Counted from the first letter of the stretch, positions 14,722-23,596 are shown. The stretch: DNA of 64,000 nucleotides from Zhongshania sp. R06B22 (GCF_040892595.1 NZ_JBFRYB010000001.1:3100001-3164000); one strand, 5' to 3'. Numbers and translations: made by a program. The notes: generated by a model not told the origin, from the letters alone.

Positions 14722-15630
14722 ATGGTCAGTACTACTAAAGAAAATATTGATGCAAATCGTCAAAAAGTGATGCAGCGCCTGCGTAGTGAGCACACTTATA
14801 TCGCTACCTTGCGCGAAGCGATGTCAGTCGAAATTAACAAATTGAAGCGTCGTACAGAACCAGATCTTGTGATGTTAAGAGATATGCTGCGTTACTTGAT
14901 GGAGTATCCCGATGTGCATCACCACCCCCTAGAGGATCAGCTGTTTGCAAAGTTAGTTACACATAAAGATGGCGTGCGTTCAGAGGTTCTTGAACTGCTG
15001 GCTGAGCATAAAGATTTGGCCAGAGAAAGTTTGCACCTATATCACAAGCTAGATGCTTTGGTGCTCGGTGATGAAAAATTACAAAAAAACCTGTTGCGGG
15101 CAAGTTTGACAGATTTTCTAGAGCTATATGGTGAACATGTGCGCCGAGAGGAAACGATTGTTTTTCCTGCCGCTGAGACTTTGTTAAGTCCTGAGGAGTG
15201 GCGAGACATTGCCCGCAAACTGCACACGATAGATGACCCGGTCTTCGGTATGAACGTGAGTGAGCAGTATGCACGGCTGCGCCGGAGAATATCTGAAGGA
15301 GTAGACACTGCGGTAGCAAATGTTGTTATTTCAGAACTACTGGGGCTGTATGCATTGATTGATGCTTTTGGTGCTGTCTCAGAGGGCGCCGAGGAATTAA
15401 TAGCATTTAATAGCCAGCAACTTCGCGACTTCAAACGGGAAAATCGTATCTTGTTCAGTGATTCTGATTCTGTGGCGGAGGCCATGAGTAATGCTATAAA
15501 AGTGAACCGCCGATTGATTGAGAAAGGCTGGTCGCAGCACTTCGAAATAATGAAAAAAACTGCGCGCGCAGCCTATCTGCCATTCGCGGAAAATGCCGGC
15601 GCGATTGTGAGTTTTAACGTTCGTGGTTAG
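14722..15630 (+). CDS. Hemerythrin-domain protein (302 aa)
   Basis: The N-terminal ~175 residues form a hemerythrin HHE domain. Candidate di-iron ligands are the His in RLRSEHTYI (residue 24), HHHP (about 61-63) with a nearby Glu, the AEHKDLA His (about 95) and HVRREE (His about 135). A C-terminal helical part (~175-302) has no recognised domain. Such proteins sense or bind O2 or NO, or buffer iron. GAGAGA lies 6-8 bp before ATG. The perfect FNR-type box ~200 bp upstream fits an anaerobic/NO response. The gene is alone on the plus strand inside a repeat-rich accessory region, unlike the minus-strand cassettes around it. Confidence 0.85.
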   Translation: MVSTTKENIDANRQKVMQRLRSEHTYIATLREAMSVEINKLKRRTEPDLVMLRDMLRYLMEYPDVHHHPLEDQLFAKLVTHKDGVRSEVLELLAEHKDLARESLHLYHKLDALVLGDEKLQKNLLRASLTDFLELYGEHVRREETIVFPAAETLLSPEEWRDIARKLHTIDDPVFGMNVSEQYARLRRRISEGVDTAVANVVISELLGLYALIDAFGAVSEGAEELIAFNSQQLRDFKRENRILFSDSDSVAEAMSNAIKVNRRLIEKGWSQHFEIMKKTARAAYLPFAENAGAIVSFNVRG

Positions 15631-15718
15631 TTAATACGGGAGCTAAGTAACTGTCCACTGTGTTAATCAGGATGATTCTACCGTTCAAAGGCCAAAACAG
15701 TGACTGACGGCTATTGCG

Positions 15719-16046
15719 TGTGGATTCAAATGATCAACGCAACACTCTAATCTGTAGAAGCAGAACAGGAGTGTCGTCCATGAAACAAAGAAAACGAATC
15801 CACTACTCAGAAGCGCAGAAAGCCAAAATGTGGGATCGCTGGGAAAAGGGTGATTCCATACATGCTATAGCCAGAGCCTTCGATCGCTATCATAGCTCCG
15901 CAAGTAATATCCTCACCCAGAATGGTGGTGTCAGAAACCGCGCTCCCATCTCATTGACGTTGGTAGAGCGCGAAACTATTTCAAGGGGCTTAGCTAGCCA
16001 ACAAGACCTGACCCCGATGGCTTGTAGCATCATTAGCTCCAAGTAG
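15719..16046 (+). pseudogene. IS30-family transposase remnant (5' end)
   Basis: A left end like those of IS30 elements (TGTGGATTCAAATGATCAAC, from 15719) is followed by a start at 15780 and about 88 codons. These match the IS30 N-terminal helix-turn-helix region: YSEAQKAKMWDRWEKGDS, IARAFDRYHSS, LTLVERETISRGLA. The frame then ends; the DDE catalytic part is missing. The remnant starts directly after GACTGACGGCTATTG, a partial left end of the ~80-bp dispersed repeat, so the IS probably inserted into a copy of it. Confidence 0.75.
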
Positions 16047-16104
16047 GCGGCTGCGCCACGCTGGATGTATCGTTGTTGGCCTTTCAAAAATGGCGTCTTT
16101 CGAT

Positions 16105-17091
16105 TTATTCTTTGCGAGTGCTTTTGTGATCGCGTCGCTTTATCCACGACCAGTCTTCTTCACCCTGCGACAGAGTCGGTATAACGGACTCCGACCGGGC
16201 TGCTAGAACGGGGCTGGTCCGGAAAGTGACTGATATGTTTTTGAGGGGCGTCGCTATAGATTTCTGTGGGAGGACGATTTTCTGAACTGGTAAGCGATCC
16301 ACGGTCAGCGGGATGCTGCCGTGTGGATCGGCGATGATCGTGAGGAACTTCGCCCTGTCGTTCAACCGTAGCTGGAACGTGGACTCCGCCAGCACGTAGC
16401 CGCAGTCCGGGCCGGATGCCCCGTCGCGGTTTTTCTGCGTCGCGTCCGAGGAACTGGCGGGATGGCAGGTCGGGCGGAATCGTGCATAGTCGTCCTCTAA
16501 GAAGCAGCCGATGGCGCCATTGTTGGGATCGCCACAATCGCCAACCCACGTGTCCAGTTGCTGCTCCGTAATGGTGCTCTTGTCGTGCTCTTCAGCACCC
16601 TTTGAATGTTCACACTCCGAGGTCTTGTCCACCTCGATCTTCACCGTGGCGCGCACCACCGCCAGCGGCCGACCAATCAGCGTTGCGAGGTTAGCATCGC
16701 GCAACTCACTCAGAGAGTCCCTTTTCTCGCGGGTCACTTCAATAACCTCGAGCAGGCTTGTCAGCGGATGGGTGGTGTGCAAGCCCAAGCGGAGAAGCGT
16801 GTTTACGAGTCGTGCGAGGTGAGGGTTTGGGATATCGAGCGGCGCACCAAGCGGTGTGGCGGCGCCAGGTACACTGCTCCACTTGAGTTTAAAACCCACG
16901 TTGTTCGTCGGGACGACCGCCCCAAGGCTCCTGCCCTCGGCATCGAACACCAAGAGTGTATTGTCCAGGTGGTTCGCTAACACCCACCCGCAGATCGAAG
17001 AGGCGAGAGCCTCAGGACTCGACTCGCGCTCATCGTCGCTCGCGTCCACTAATTTGAAGGTCACGTGCATGGACTGGCGGTGTACGGGCAT
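16105..17091 (-). CDS. Unrecognised 328-aa protein, possibly a fragment
   Basis: No family recognised. It is GC-richer than its surroundings and has no signal peptide or TM. Features are an N-terminal segment with SICGWVLANHLDNTLLVFD followed by DAEGRSLGAVV, a mid region of charged helices (RLGLHTTHPLTSLLEVIEV), several Cys residues (CGDPNNGAIGC, DCGYVL), and a terminal beta-like part ending in basic residues. The C-terminal tail is low complexity. The layout resembles the end of a much larger protein rather than a complete one. It is stranded between an IS30 remnant and repeat pieces, so it may be a leftover of a mobile segment. Confidence 0.5.
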   Translation of the reverse strand: MPVHRQSMHVTFKLVDASDDERESSPEALASSICGWVLANHLDNTLLVFDAEGRSLGAVVPTNNVGFKLKWSSVPGAATPLGAPLDIPNPHLARLVNTLLRLGLHTTHPLTSLLEVIEVTREKRDSLSELRDANLATLIGRPLAVVRATVKIEVDKTSECEHSKGAEEHDKSTITEQQLDTWVGDCGDPNNGAIGCFLEDDYARFRPTCHPASSSDATQKNRDGASGPDCGYVLAESTFQLRLNDRAKFLTIIADPHGSIPLTVDRLPVQKIVLPQKSIATPLKNISVTFRTSPVLAARSESVIPTLSQGEEDWSWIKRRDHKSTRKE

Positions 17092-17340
17092 AAACCCACC
17101 TCATTGATACACGGGACTTGTTTCTTCCCATAGATTTGGATCGTCGATTCTGGCCAGATAACTCTGCAATAAGCGGAAAAAAGTCATTGGCTATACTTTG
17201 TAATGCTGCTGAATACGAGTTTAACAGCTTTAAACAAAATAGGCCTTATGCGCTATTCTCCACCGTATACAACGCAAATCATTAACAGGTATTACCACCT
17301 GTAAAATAAATAATTTAAGAGGATTCATTCATATCGATTG
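17092..17340. repeat. Repeat fragments (17163-17180 and 17203-17222)
   Basis: CTGCAATAAGCGG matches the right end of the ~80-bp dispersed repeat, and ATGCTGCTGAATACGAGTTT matches the end of the ~140-bp repeat (12040-12060). No gene is seen here. The fragments suggest rearrangement around the IS30 remnant and the 328-aa gene. Confidence 0.5.
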
Positions 17341-17666
17341 GCGGAGAATAAAATTTGTTTAAGTCGGCAGGTTTTCACATCGACAACTTCGCCGTCTTGA
17401 TCCACGACTAGCCAAAGGTAATGCCGTTACCATTGATCGATATAAAACCTTCGTCAACGTATAACGTATCACCATAGCCCCGGTGATTCCGTCGCCATCA
17501 GCGTGTTTAAATAGCGCCGAATTTGATGCAACAGAGCCGGATAGCCTCACGACTACAGTGAGCCCGCGCTCGACCATTAAATCCTCTATATCGCGGGGAA
17601 ACCGGTGGCACTTGTAGTTGTTGATACTCCACATTAGCAGAAACTATGAGTTAACTTGGCAATACC
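17341..17666 (-). pseudogene. IS6-family transposase remnant, left copy (5' part)
   Basis: The terminal inverted repeat AGTTAACTTGGCAATACC (17649-17666) lies just before a frame starting with CHRFPRDIEDLMVERGL, the IS6-family N-terminus. Later parts continue in other frames: GDTLYVDEGFISINGNG (catalytic first-Asp region), then VDQDGEVVDV. Two or more frameshifts and an internal deletion break it, and the C-terminal half is missing past about 17340. It is clearly inactive. Confidence 0.75.
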
Positions 17667-17908
17667 AACGCGGGAGCACTGGCTGTTTCTTGGCATTGAA
17701 TTACCATCGATTTCAGATAAATAATTTCAAAATGAATTGATCCAGATAATTAGCTGAAAATGCCCAATTTGAAATAAGAATACCATTTACACATGAAATC
17801 AGCGGGTTCATTTTGACTGCTATTCGACACCTAGAATCGAACAACAGTCGCAGTGCTAGATAGAAGTGCTCTACTCATTTCGCCTTCCTAAAAACTAGCG
17901 GGCGCGCT

Positions 17909-18052
17909 ATGACTGAGCCTACTGATAAAAAAGCACCAATTAAAGTGCTTAATAGCAGCGTACAGAACCACATCACCCAAGGACAAGTACCACAACGTGG
18001 GGACATATTTGGGGGCAACTACCGCATCCCAAAACACCTTACCCCCAAGTAG
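17909..18052 (+). CDS. Possible small protein (47 aa)
   Basis: ATG at 17909 opens a 47-codon frame of polar composition (KKAPIKVLNSSVQN, RGDIFGGNYRIPKHLTPK). No family known. Its stop is eight bases before an ATG preceded by AGGAGCAATA that starts a second short frame (18061-18249), which overlaps the end of the TonB receptor on the other strand. The second frame lacks protein-like character past its first residues. The pair may be the intact 5' end of a gene destroyed by rearrangement. Low confidence. Confidence 0.25.
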   Translation: MTEPTDKKAPIKVLNSSVQNHITQGQVPQRGDIFGGNYRIPKHLTPK

Positions 18053-18106
18053 GAGCAATAATGGGACTCACCTACCCTGAACTTCAGCAGGCGCAGTCAA
18101 AACGCT

Positions 18107-20770
18107 CTAGCGCCAGCGCTTGGATATCTGTAGGCCAAGACTGCGCGAACGGTCGGCGAAAGCATAGTGACCCACCGTGCCGAGATTACTATTGGCTAGA
18201 GGCGTATCACTGGCGTAGCCAATGGTGCGCTCGTCGGTCAAGTTTTTAGCCACGAGAGCGATATCCCAACCCCGATCTATATGTGCGAATCCCAAGCGAC
18301 CGTTTACTTTTACATAGCCGTCTTGCTCCATACTCGGGTCGAGATTCGGCGTGGGGTTGAACGCTGAGGTAAACACAAAATCCAAACCGCTGCGCATCTC
18401 CCAACTACGGCCCAACTCAAGACTGTAGACAAAACCGAGGTTACCGCTGATATCCGCAGCATACTGATTGGTCTTACCTTTGAAGTCACAGAACGGCACG
18501 CCATCGACATAGGAGTCGGGAAGCGGCGCATTATTTGAATAGCCACGGCCGGCATTCACCCGGTCTTGGTAGCACTGACCATTTTCGTAGTCAGTAAATT
18601 CGAAGTCCAACCAGGCCATGGAAAAGCTGACCAGCAAGTTTTCAGACAGCGCCGCACGACCATCCAATTCAATCCCCATTGTCCGCGCCTCACCGGCATT
18701 GCCGACATTAAAGCCCAGCGTGCCATCAAATACACTGACCTGCAGATCGGTGTATTCGGTGTAGAAAAATGCCACATTGAGTTCCATCACACCGTCGAAC
18801 AGGGTGTTCTTGGCACCCACTTCAAAACTATTGGCCACCTCGCGATCGAATTCAAAGCTACCTACAATATTGCGGGTATTTAAGTCCGGCGTCAGCGGGT
18901 TATTGTCGTGGTCTTTAATTGCATCGTCGGGTGACGGTGATGAATTCGAGCGTGCATCGTAGCCACCAGATTTGAAGCCTCGCGTCAGTGTCGCGTAAAC
19001 CATGGATTCATCAGTCGCCTCCCACTGCACCGTTAAAATAGGCGAGAAGAAGTCTTCTGTACGTTCGCCGCTCAAATCGTGGCGTTCGCTGAGAAAGGTC
19101 CTGCTGGTGATCGCGTCTAACTCACCCTCGGGGCGACGCTGGCCAGTATCGAGGTCAAAGAAGTCGAAGTAACGACTGCCTTCCTTTTCTTCATAGGAAT
19201 ATCGACCGCCGAATGTTAAGCGCAGCGTGTCAGCGATATGCCAGGTAGTTTGTAGAAACGCGGATGCCAAAAACGCCTCCGTCGTGAAGTCTCGTTTGGC
19301 GTTTAAACCGGCAACAATATCTCCTGCATCTCCCGGTGGAAACGACCCTCTACCACCGATACCTTCTAGGTTGCCAGCCTGTATAGCCGCCAAGGCATCG
19401 GAATAATCCAAAGCATTCAACAACTCAGGAATGGCAGTCCAGCTGCGATCAATATAGAAGCCATCTTTAAAAGTTAATGAGCTTTTGTGCAAATACAGAC
19501 CACCAATAAACTCAAAATTTTCAGCGGGCGGTGATATCCAACGAAACTCCTGGCTGTACTGTTCATAGTCTTCTGCCAAATCTAACTTGAACAAATTACC
19601 ACCGGTAAAATCGCAATCGCAGGTTTCAGTGAACTCGTAGTTCAAAAAAGCCGATATTGATGTGAACTCATGGTCATTCACACGGCTCTGTATTTTTAGA
19701 ATATGGGCGCCCACTTTGTTATTGCTGAAGTCACCATTATTGGAACGCTTTAAATCTTGGTAGTTATTCAGCACCGAACTGTCTTCGTCAATTTGAATCA
19801 CCACTGCGCCAACAGGTTGACCACCAATCACCAAACCGCCGATCACCAAATTGGTTTCATCCAGCATCTCTGCATAGGTGCGACCGTTAAAGTCATCGCC
19901 CTGAGCACCCGTTGTTACCGGGCGCACTGAAGGTCGGTCGTTAACAATTTCTATCTGCCTCCCGGTACCATCAAAAATACTCTGCTCAGTTTTAAACATC
20001 ACGCTGGTGTTATCACCGAGGGCCCAATCAAGTACCAGTCGCAGGGTCATCTCGTCGCGACTTGGTTCATCGCGATTCAAAGTGAGATTTTCCATATAGC
20101 CGTCGAAACGCTTTACTCGTGCAGAGGCCCGCAGCCCAAAAGTGTCAGAGACTGGCGTCGACACCATGAAATCGTAGACCTCCTCCCCGTGACTGGGCTC
20201 ATGAACAACCGAGACTAAAGCCTCAAATTCCTGTCCGGGCATTGCGCTAATAAGATTAAGCGAGCCAGCAATACTGTTCTTGCCCTGCAGAATATTTTGC
20301 GGACCCCGCAATACTTCTACCCGCGCCAGGTCCATAAACGGCGATCGCGACAGCTGGGCGCGACCATAGGAGACGCCATCAAAATACATACCCACCGACT
20401 GTTCAAAGCCTTGATTTATGCCCGAGCCAATGCCGCGAATATAAATATTGGTGCCGATAGCCGTTTCCGACATGGTGAGATTGGGCACATAGGCCGCCAA
20501 GTCTTCAATTTTGTCGATGCCCGCCTCAAATAACTTCTCACCACCCACGGCATTAACCGACACTGGCACGTCTTGCAGGCTTTCGGAGCGCATGGTCGCA
20601 GTCACCACTACCTCCTCCAGTTGAGCCGCATTAATCGGCGACGAGACCAGCGCAGACAAAAGCAGCAAGGAAACACCGAAATTAATAGAGCGTGATCCGC
20701 CTGCACAATGAGAAGCGTTGATGACAGTGGCGTAATTTTTAGACAACGAGGCTAAGCCGAATATATACAT
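18107..20770 (-). CDS. TonB-dependent outer-membrane receptor (887 aa)
   Basis: Imports a large or scarce ligand across the outer membrane using TonB energy. An unusually long signal region ends at about residue 48 (SALVSSPINAA). The TonB-box-like LEEVVVTATMRSESL follows, then the plug domain with VRIRGIG-like IYIRGIGSG and RVEVLRGPQNILQGKNSIAG (about residues 150-170). The 22-strand barrel runs to a terminal KRWR, with aromatic strands such as VYATLTRGFKSGGYDAR. It is of the type common in steroid- and aromatic-degrading marine bacteria. It stands alone, flanked on both sides by IS6-family remnants, and may have been mobilised as a unit. Translation may start downstream of 20770 at a shorter signal peptide, since MYIFGLASLSKNY is atypical. 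Confidence 0.9.
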   Translation of the reverse strand: MYIFGLASLSKNYATVINASHCAGGSRSINFGVSLLLLSALVSSPINAAQLEEVVVTATMRSESLQDVPVSVNAVGGEKLFEAGIDKIEDLAAYVPNLTMSETAIGTNIYIRGIGSGINQGFEQSVGMYFDGVSYGRAQLSRSPFMDLARVEVLRGPQNILQGKNSIAGSLNLISAMPGQEFEALVSVVHEPSHGEEVYDFMVSTPVSDTFGLRASARVKRFDGYMENLTLNRDEPSRDEMTLRLVLDWALGDNTSVMFKTEQSIFDGTGRQIEIVNDRPSVRPVTTGAQGDDFNGRTYAEMLDETNLVIGGLVIGGQPVGAVVIQIDEDSSVLNNYQDLKRSNNGDFSNNKVGAHILKIQSRVNDHEFTSISAFLNYEFTETCDCDFTGGNLFKLDLAEDYEQYSQEFRWISPPAENFEFIGGLYLHKSSLTFKDGFYIDRSWTAIPELLNALDYSDALAAIQAGNLEGIGGRGSFPPGDAGDIVAGLNAKRDFTTEAFLASAFLQTTWHIADTLRLTFGGRYSYEEKEGSRYFDFFDLDTGQRRPEGELDAITSRTFLSERHDLSGERTEDFFSPILTVQWEATDESMVYATLTRGFKSGGYDARSNSSPSPDDAIKDHDNNPLTPDLNTRNIVGSFEFDREVANSFEVGAKNTLFDGVMELNVAFFYTEYTDLQVSVFDGTLGFNVGNAGEARTMGIELDGRAALSENLLVSFSMAWLDFEFTDYENGQCYQDRVNAGRGYSNNAPLPDSYVDGVPFCDFKGKTNQYAADISGNLGFVYSLELGRSWEMRSGLDFVFTSAFNPTPNLDPSMEQDGYVKVNGRLGFAHIDRGWDIALVAKNLTDERTIGYASDTPLANSNLGTVGHYAFADRSRSLGLQISKRWR

Positions 20771-21191
20771 AGGAGACCTTTTCTATGCCCTTCGTAGGGA
20801 CTGTTATTATTATGGTTACAGTATTTTGGTTAACGCCAACGCAGAAACAACTTTAGCACCACGGCCAGTCACGCACCCCGCAGCCACTTAACTACCTGCC
20901 TCATAACTTAAAAACACAAGCAAAAACCATACAAAATATAGCATTTATCTATCATTAATTATGCATGAAAACACACATCCACACGATCGAATCATAACCC
21001 GAAAGCCGAGGAGACTCCATTGTAGCGGCAACGTAAAACTGACAAGAACTTAGCGGCCAATCCAATACTACCCCTCGGCTGCACACAAGCTACGATCACG
21101 GTTATGCTGATACGGTCTTGCCTGGCTGTAGTAGGCAATGGACTTCATAAACACCTCTCGTAGACGTCCTGAATGCATTAACACAACCAAG
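20771..21191. other. Upstream region of the TonB receptor
   Basis: About 420 bp without a gene. It should hold the receptor's promoter, but I saw no clear operator or Fur box. The IS6 terminal repeat begins at 21192. Confidence 0.3.
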
Positions 21192-21478
21192 GGTACTGAC
21201 AAGTTAACTTTCTGAGCTGCAAACAATGACACTCCGCCAACTCAAACAACCGCCCTTTCCCATTCTGAAAACGCACCTTCCCTACGATGACGAAACGTTT
21301 CAGCTCGAATCAAATGACGACCAAGATTGAATACATTTGAAACCGCCGCATGAGCCGTCAAAAATTATTGAGCCTGCCGAGCTGACTTGAATTTCCGCAT
21401 GCCTCGCTCCCTCATCCCACTCAATTCTTGCGATTTCTCGGCGCGGTTATTCTCATATACTTTGATGCTGTGCAGCGT
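21192..21478 (-). pseudogene. IS6-family transposase remnant, right copy (3' part)
   Basis: Reading the minus strand from about 21478, YENNRAEKSQELSGMRERG then MRKFKSARQAQ, an in-frame TAA, FLTAHAAVSNVFNLGRHLIR and AFSEWERAVV reproduce the C-terminal quarter of IS6-family transposases. It ends at a TGA (21242-21244). The IS end GGTACTGACAAGTTAACT (21192-21209) matches the inverted repeat of the left copy (17649-17666) at 16 of 18 positions. The 5' part is missing. Confidence 0.75.
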
Positions 21479-21768
21479 CTCCGGTATCAACTTCCGATGA
21501 GCAACACCGCAACACCGCAGCTCCGCAATTGTTATAGGCAGCCCTCGAATAATTCAATGCGGCAGACTGCTCCATTGCCAAAGCATAGCAACAGCTACCG
21601 TTACGCTTACCCGAGATACCGATGACTACCACTAACACCGATCCCAAAAAAGTATACTGAGAACAGCGCCAGTCACGGCTATCGCAGCTACAGAATACTG
21701 CTTCTTCTGCAAAGCAATGACGGCAGCCGAGACAGCCAATGTTGTTACTGGTTAAGCTAACAAGTGCC
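21479..21768. other. Gene-free stretch right of the IS6 remnant
   Basis: I see no gene or clear remnant here. It lies between the IS6 remnant and the next repeat copy. Confidence 0.3.
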
Positions 21769-21845
21769 TGACCCCTTATGTGACGCTAGAGCCAAACACA
21801 CCCAGTATCTAAGGGCCACTTCCTGAACTGGCAATAAGCGGACGA
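21769..21845. repeat. Dispersed ~80-bp repeat, copy C
   Basis: TGACCCCTTATGTGACGCTAGAGCC ... CCTGAACTGGCAATAAGCGGACG, close to the family consensus over its full length. Confidence 0.75.
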
Positions 21846-21921
21846 TAAAAAATACAACATCAGATAGAAATTGGTAGGTTTTTCTACAGCTGCAACGATC
21901 TATTGGGCCACACCGCGCCGA

Positions 21922-22728
21922 CTATAAATTGAATATACGACATGCATTCCCGCTCAGGAAAAGCTGCTGAACCTCATCCCCTAAAGCCAACTCATCAATA
22001 TTTTCAAGCGCTTTGGCAGGCATGATCATTGGGTAATTCGTGCCGAAGAGAACTTTAGTGCGACCGTGGCTGCGCATGAACTCAACCAAAGGCTTCGGAT
22101 ATCTCTTAGCCGTATATGCGGAAGTGTCGATGTAAACATTCTGATGCTTTGTGGCTACTGCTATAGCCTCATCTGTCCAAGGGTAACCAATGTGTCCGGC
22201 AACCACTACCAACTCCGGAAAATCCAACGCCACCTGATCTAGGTAGATTGGCCTACCGACCTCCGATGGCATGAGCGGCCCAGTGTGACCAATTTGAGTA
22301 CAAAATGGGACGCCGAGATCACAACAGGCTGTGTACACGGGATAGAACCGGCGATCGGTCGGTGGAACTTCCCAGAGCCACGGCAAGACTCGTATGGCCT
22401 TGAACCCAAGCTCGTTTACGCAGCGCCGAATTTCCCGAACAGCCTCCATTGGCTTCGATATATCTACCGACCCAACTCCAACCAACCTGCCTTGGCCCTC
22501 AGCCACGAAACCCGCGACCTCGTCGTTGGAGATCATGACATTACGAGGCGCAACCCAAGCTGAAATCAGACTCCGGTTCACACCGGCCTGATCCATCATA
22601 GCTAGAGTCATCTTTACGGGGATTTCCACTGTCGGCATAGGCATCTTCGTCCACTGACGGAGTGACTCAAAGATCGGGTCTTGCGTATGTCTTAAAGTGG
22701 GGTGTTGCGCCCAAGCATCAACAATCAT
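21922..22728 (-). CDS. Amidohydrolase family 2 protein (ACMSD-like)
   Basis: Predicted metal-dependent hydrolase or decarboxylase of the amidohydrolase-2 (ACMSD/gamma-resorcylate decarboxylase-like) family, 268 aa. MIVDAWAQHPTLRH is where family members usually carry DxHxH-type metal ligands, but here the motif reads DAWAQH, with the first His replaced. Later VVAGHIGYPW supplies the conserved His and VLFGTNYPM takes the place of the terminal Asp motif (GTDYP), with Asp changed to Asn. The altered metal residues raise doubt about activity or imply a different metal site. An attC-like site lies 28 bp beyond its start, so it could be cassette cargo. Confidence 0.82.
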   Translation of the reverse strand: MIVDAWAQHPTLRHTQDPIFESLRQWTKMPMPTVEIPVKMTLAMMDQAGVNRSLISAWVAPRNVMISNDEVAGFVAEGQGRLVGVGSVDISKPMEAVREIRRCVNELGFKAIRVLPWLWEVPPTDRRFYPVYTACCDLGVPFCTQIGHTGPLMPSEVGRPIYLDQVALDFPELVVVAGHIGYPWTDEAIAVATKHQNVYIDTSAYTAKRYPKPLVEFMRSHGRTKVLFGTNYPMIMPAKALENIDELALGDEVQQLFLSGNACRIFNL

Positions 22729-22756
22729 CGAAATTCTCTACTGGGGCCCAGGGCCA

Positions 22757-22796
22757 AAATAACGGACAAAGGCGTTCATTGACTGCCTTGTTATGT
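22757..22796 (-). other. Short attC-like site
   Basis: ATAACGGACAAAGGC pairs with GCCTTGTTAT apart from a 4-base bulge. R'-like GTTATGT (22790-22796) is identical to that of the attC at 10493-10567. The 40-bp span is shorter than typical attC, so it may be decayed. Confidence 0.45.
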
Positions 22797-22908
22797 GTTT
22801 TTCCCCTGAACTTTGGTACGGGGGATTTAAATAGTACATAAACACTAAAATCTCATGTAAGAGTTTTTAATACAAAAACAAATGTGAACCACATGGGCCT
22901 CTTTGTAT

Positions 22909-23034
22909 GGACTTCCCAGAGTTTACTAGCCAGTTGATCATTTGAAAATCAGCGACTGACCGCTAATGTGACGCTAGAGCCAAACAATCCCAGTATCTAG
23001 ACTCACTTCCTGATCTGGTAAAAAACGGACGGTC
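22909..23034. repeat. Dispersed repeat copy D, extended
   Basis: A core (GACCGCTAATGTGACGCTAGAGCC to CTGATCTGGTAAAAAACGGACGG) preceded by ~45 bp (GGACTTCCCAGAGTTTACTAG ... GAAAATCAGCGACT) that are also shared with the copy at 24105. It occupies the gap between the amidohydrolase and a small gene. Confidence 0.75.
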
Positions 23035-23101
23035 AATGGGCGATGGATTACATCATTGCCACGCCACAAAGTGGTGATCAGGCTCCGAATTAATGGCCTT
23101 G

Positions 23102-23452
23102 TTAGGAATTTTCTACCCGCTTATTAGGACGCATGTTTCCGCTACTTAATCGCTCTCTAATAATATAAGAGTGCTTACGAACAAGGTCACTGACTTCAGA
23201 CTTTCTTTCACTAGATTGGGCCTGTTGAATTTCGGCCAAGAACCCATATTTATATCGTTTTTCAAGTATGGGACAACTCGCACCAAGATATTCTTTCGCT
23301 AGCTCTTCTGTATCGATATATGCTGCACTAGAATATCCCGCAGCCCTCAAATTTGGACTCAACCAAACACCATCTCGTTCTTGTGGAATCAGCATTCCAC
23401 CAATCTTTTGGTTAATTTCTAGCGCGATTACCCAATATTTTACCATTGCCAT
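23102..23452 (-). CDS. Cassette-type hypothetical protein (116 aa)
   Basis: No recognised family; soluble, charged, 116 aa. KYWVIALEINQKIGGMLIPQERDG suggests a beta-rich N-terminus, and helices with a basic tail follow. The stop codon overlaps GTTAGGA (23101-23107), preceded by GGCCTT as in the attC sites further left, and CCTAACGCC (23461-23469) abuts the region upstream of its start. These look like the two outer halves of attC sites, with the remaining halves replaced by repeat DNA. Confidence 0.6.
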   Translation of the reverse strand: MAMVKYWVIALEINQKIGGMLIPQERDGVWLSPNLRAAGYSSAAYIDTEELAKEYLGASCPILEKRYKYGFLAEIQQAQSSERKSEVSDLVRKHSYIIRERLSSGNMRPNKRVENS

Positions 23453-23468
23453 ATTAATTTCCTAACGC

Positions 23469-23500
23469 CCGCATTTGTGACACTAGAGCCAAACACTCCC
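23469..23500. repeat. Dispersed repeat, left-end fragment
   Basis: CCGCATTTGTGACACTAGAGCCAAACACTCCC matches the first ~30 bp of the ~80-bp repeat and is joined directly to CCTAACGCC, an attC-like half. Confidence 0.6.
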
Positions 23501-23596
23501 AGCAATAAGTGCACTGGCCCTATCCATCCACTCTGCTGGCGACATCTGCCCACCCGTTCCGGTAAAACCTGATCAGCTTGCTGCTAAGCAAAACAC

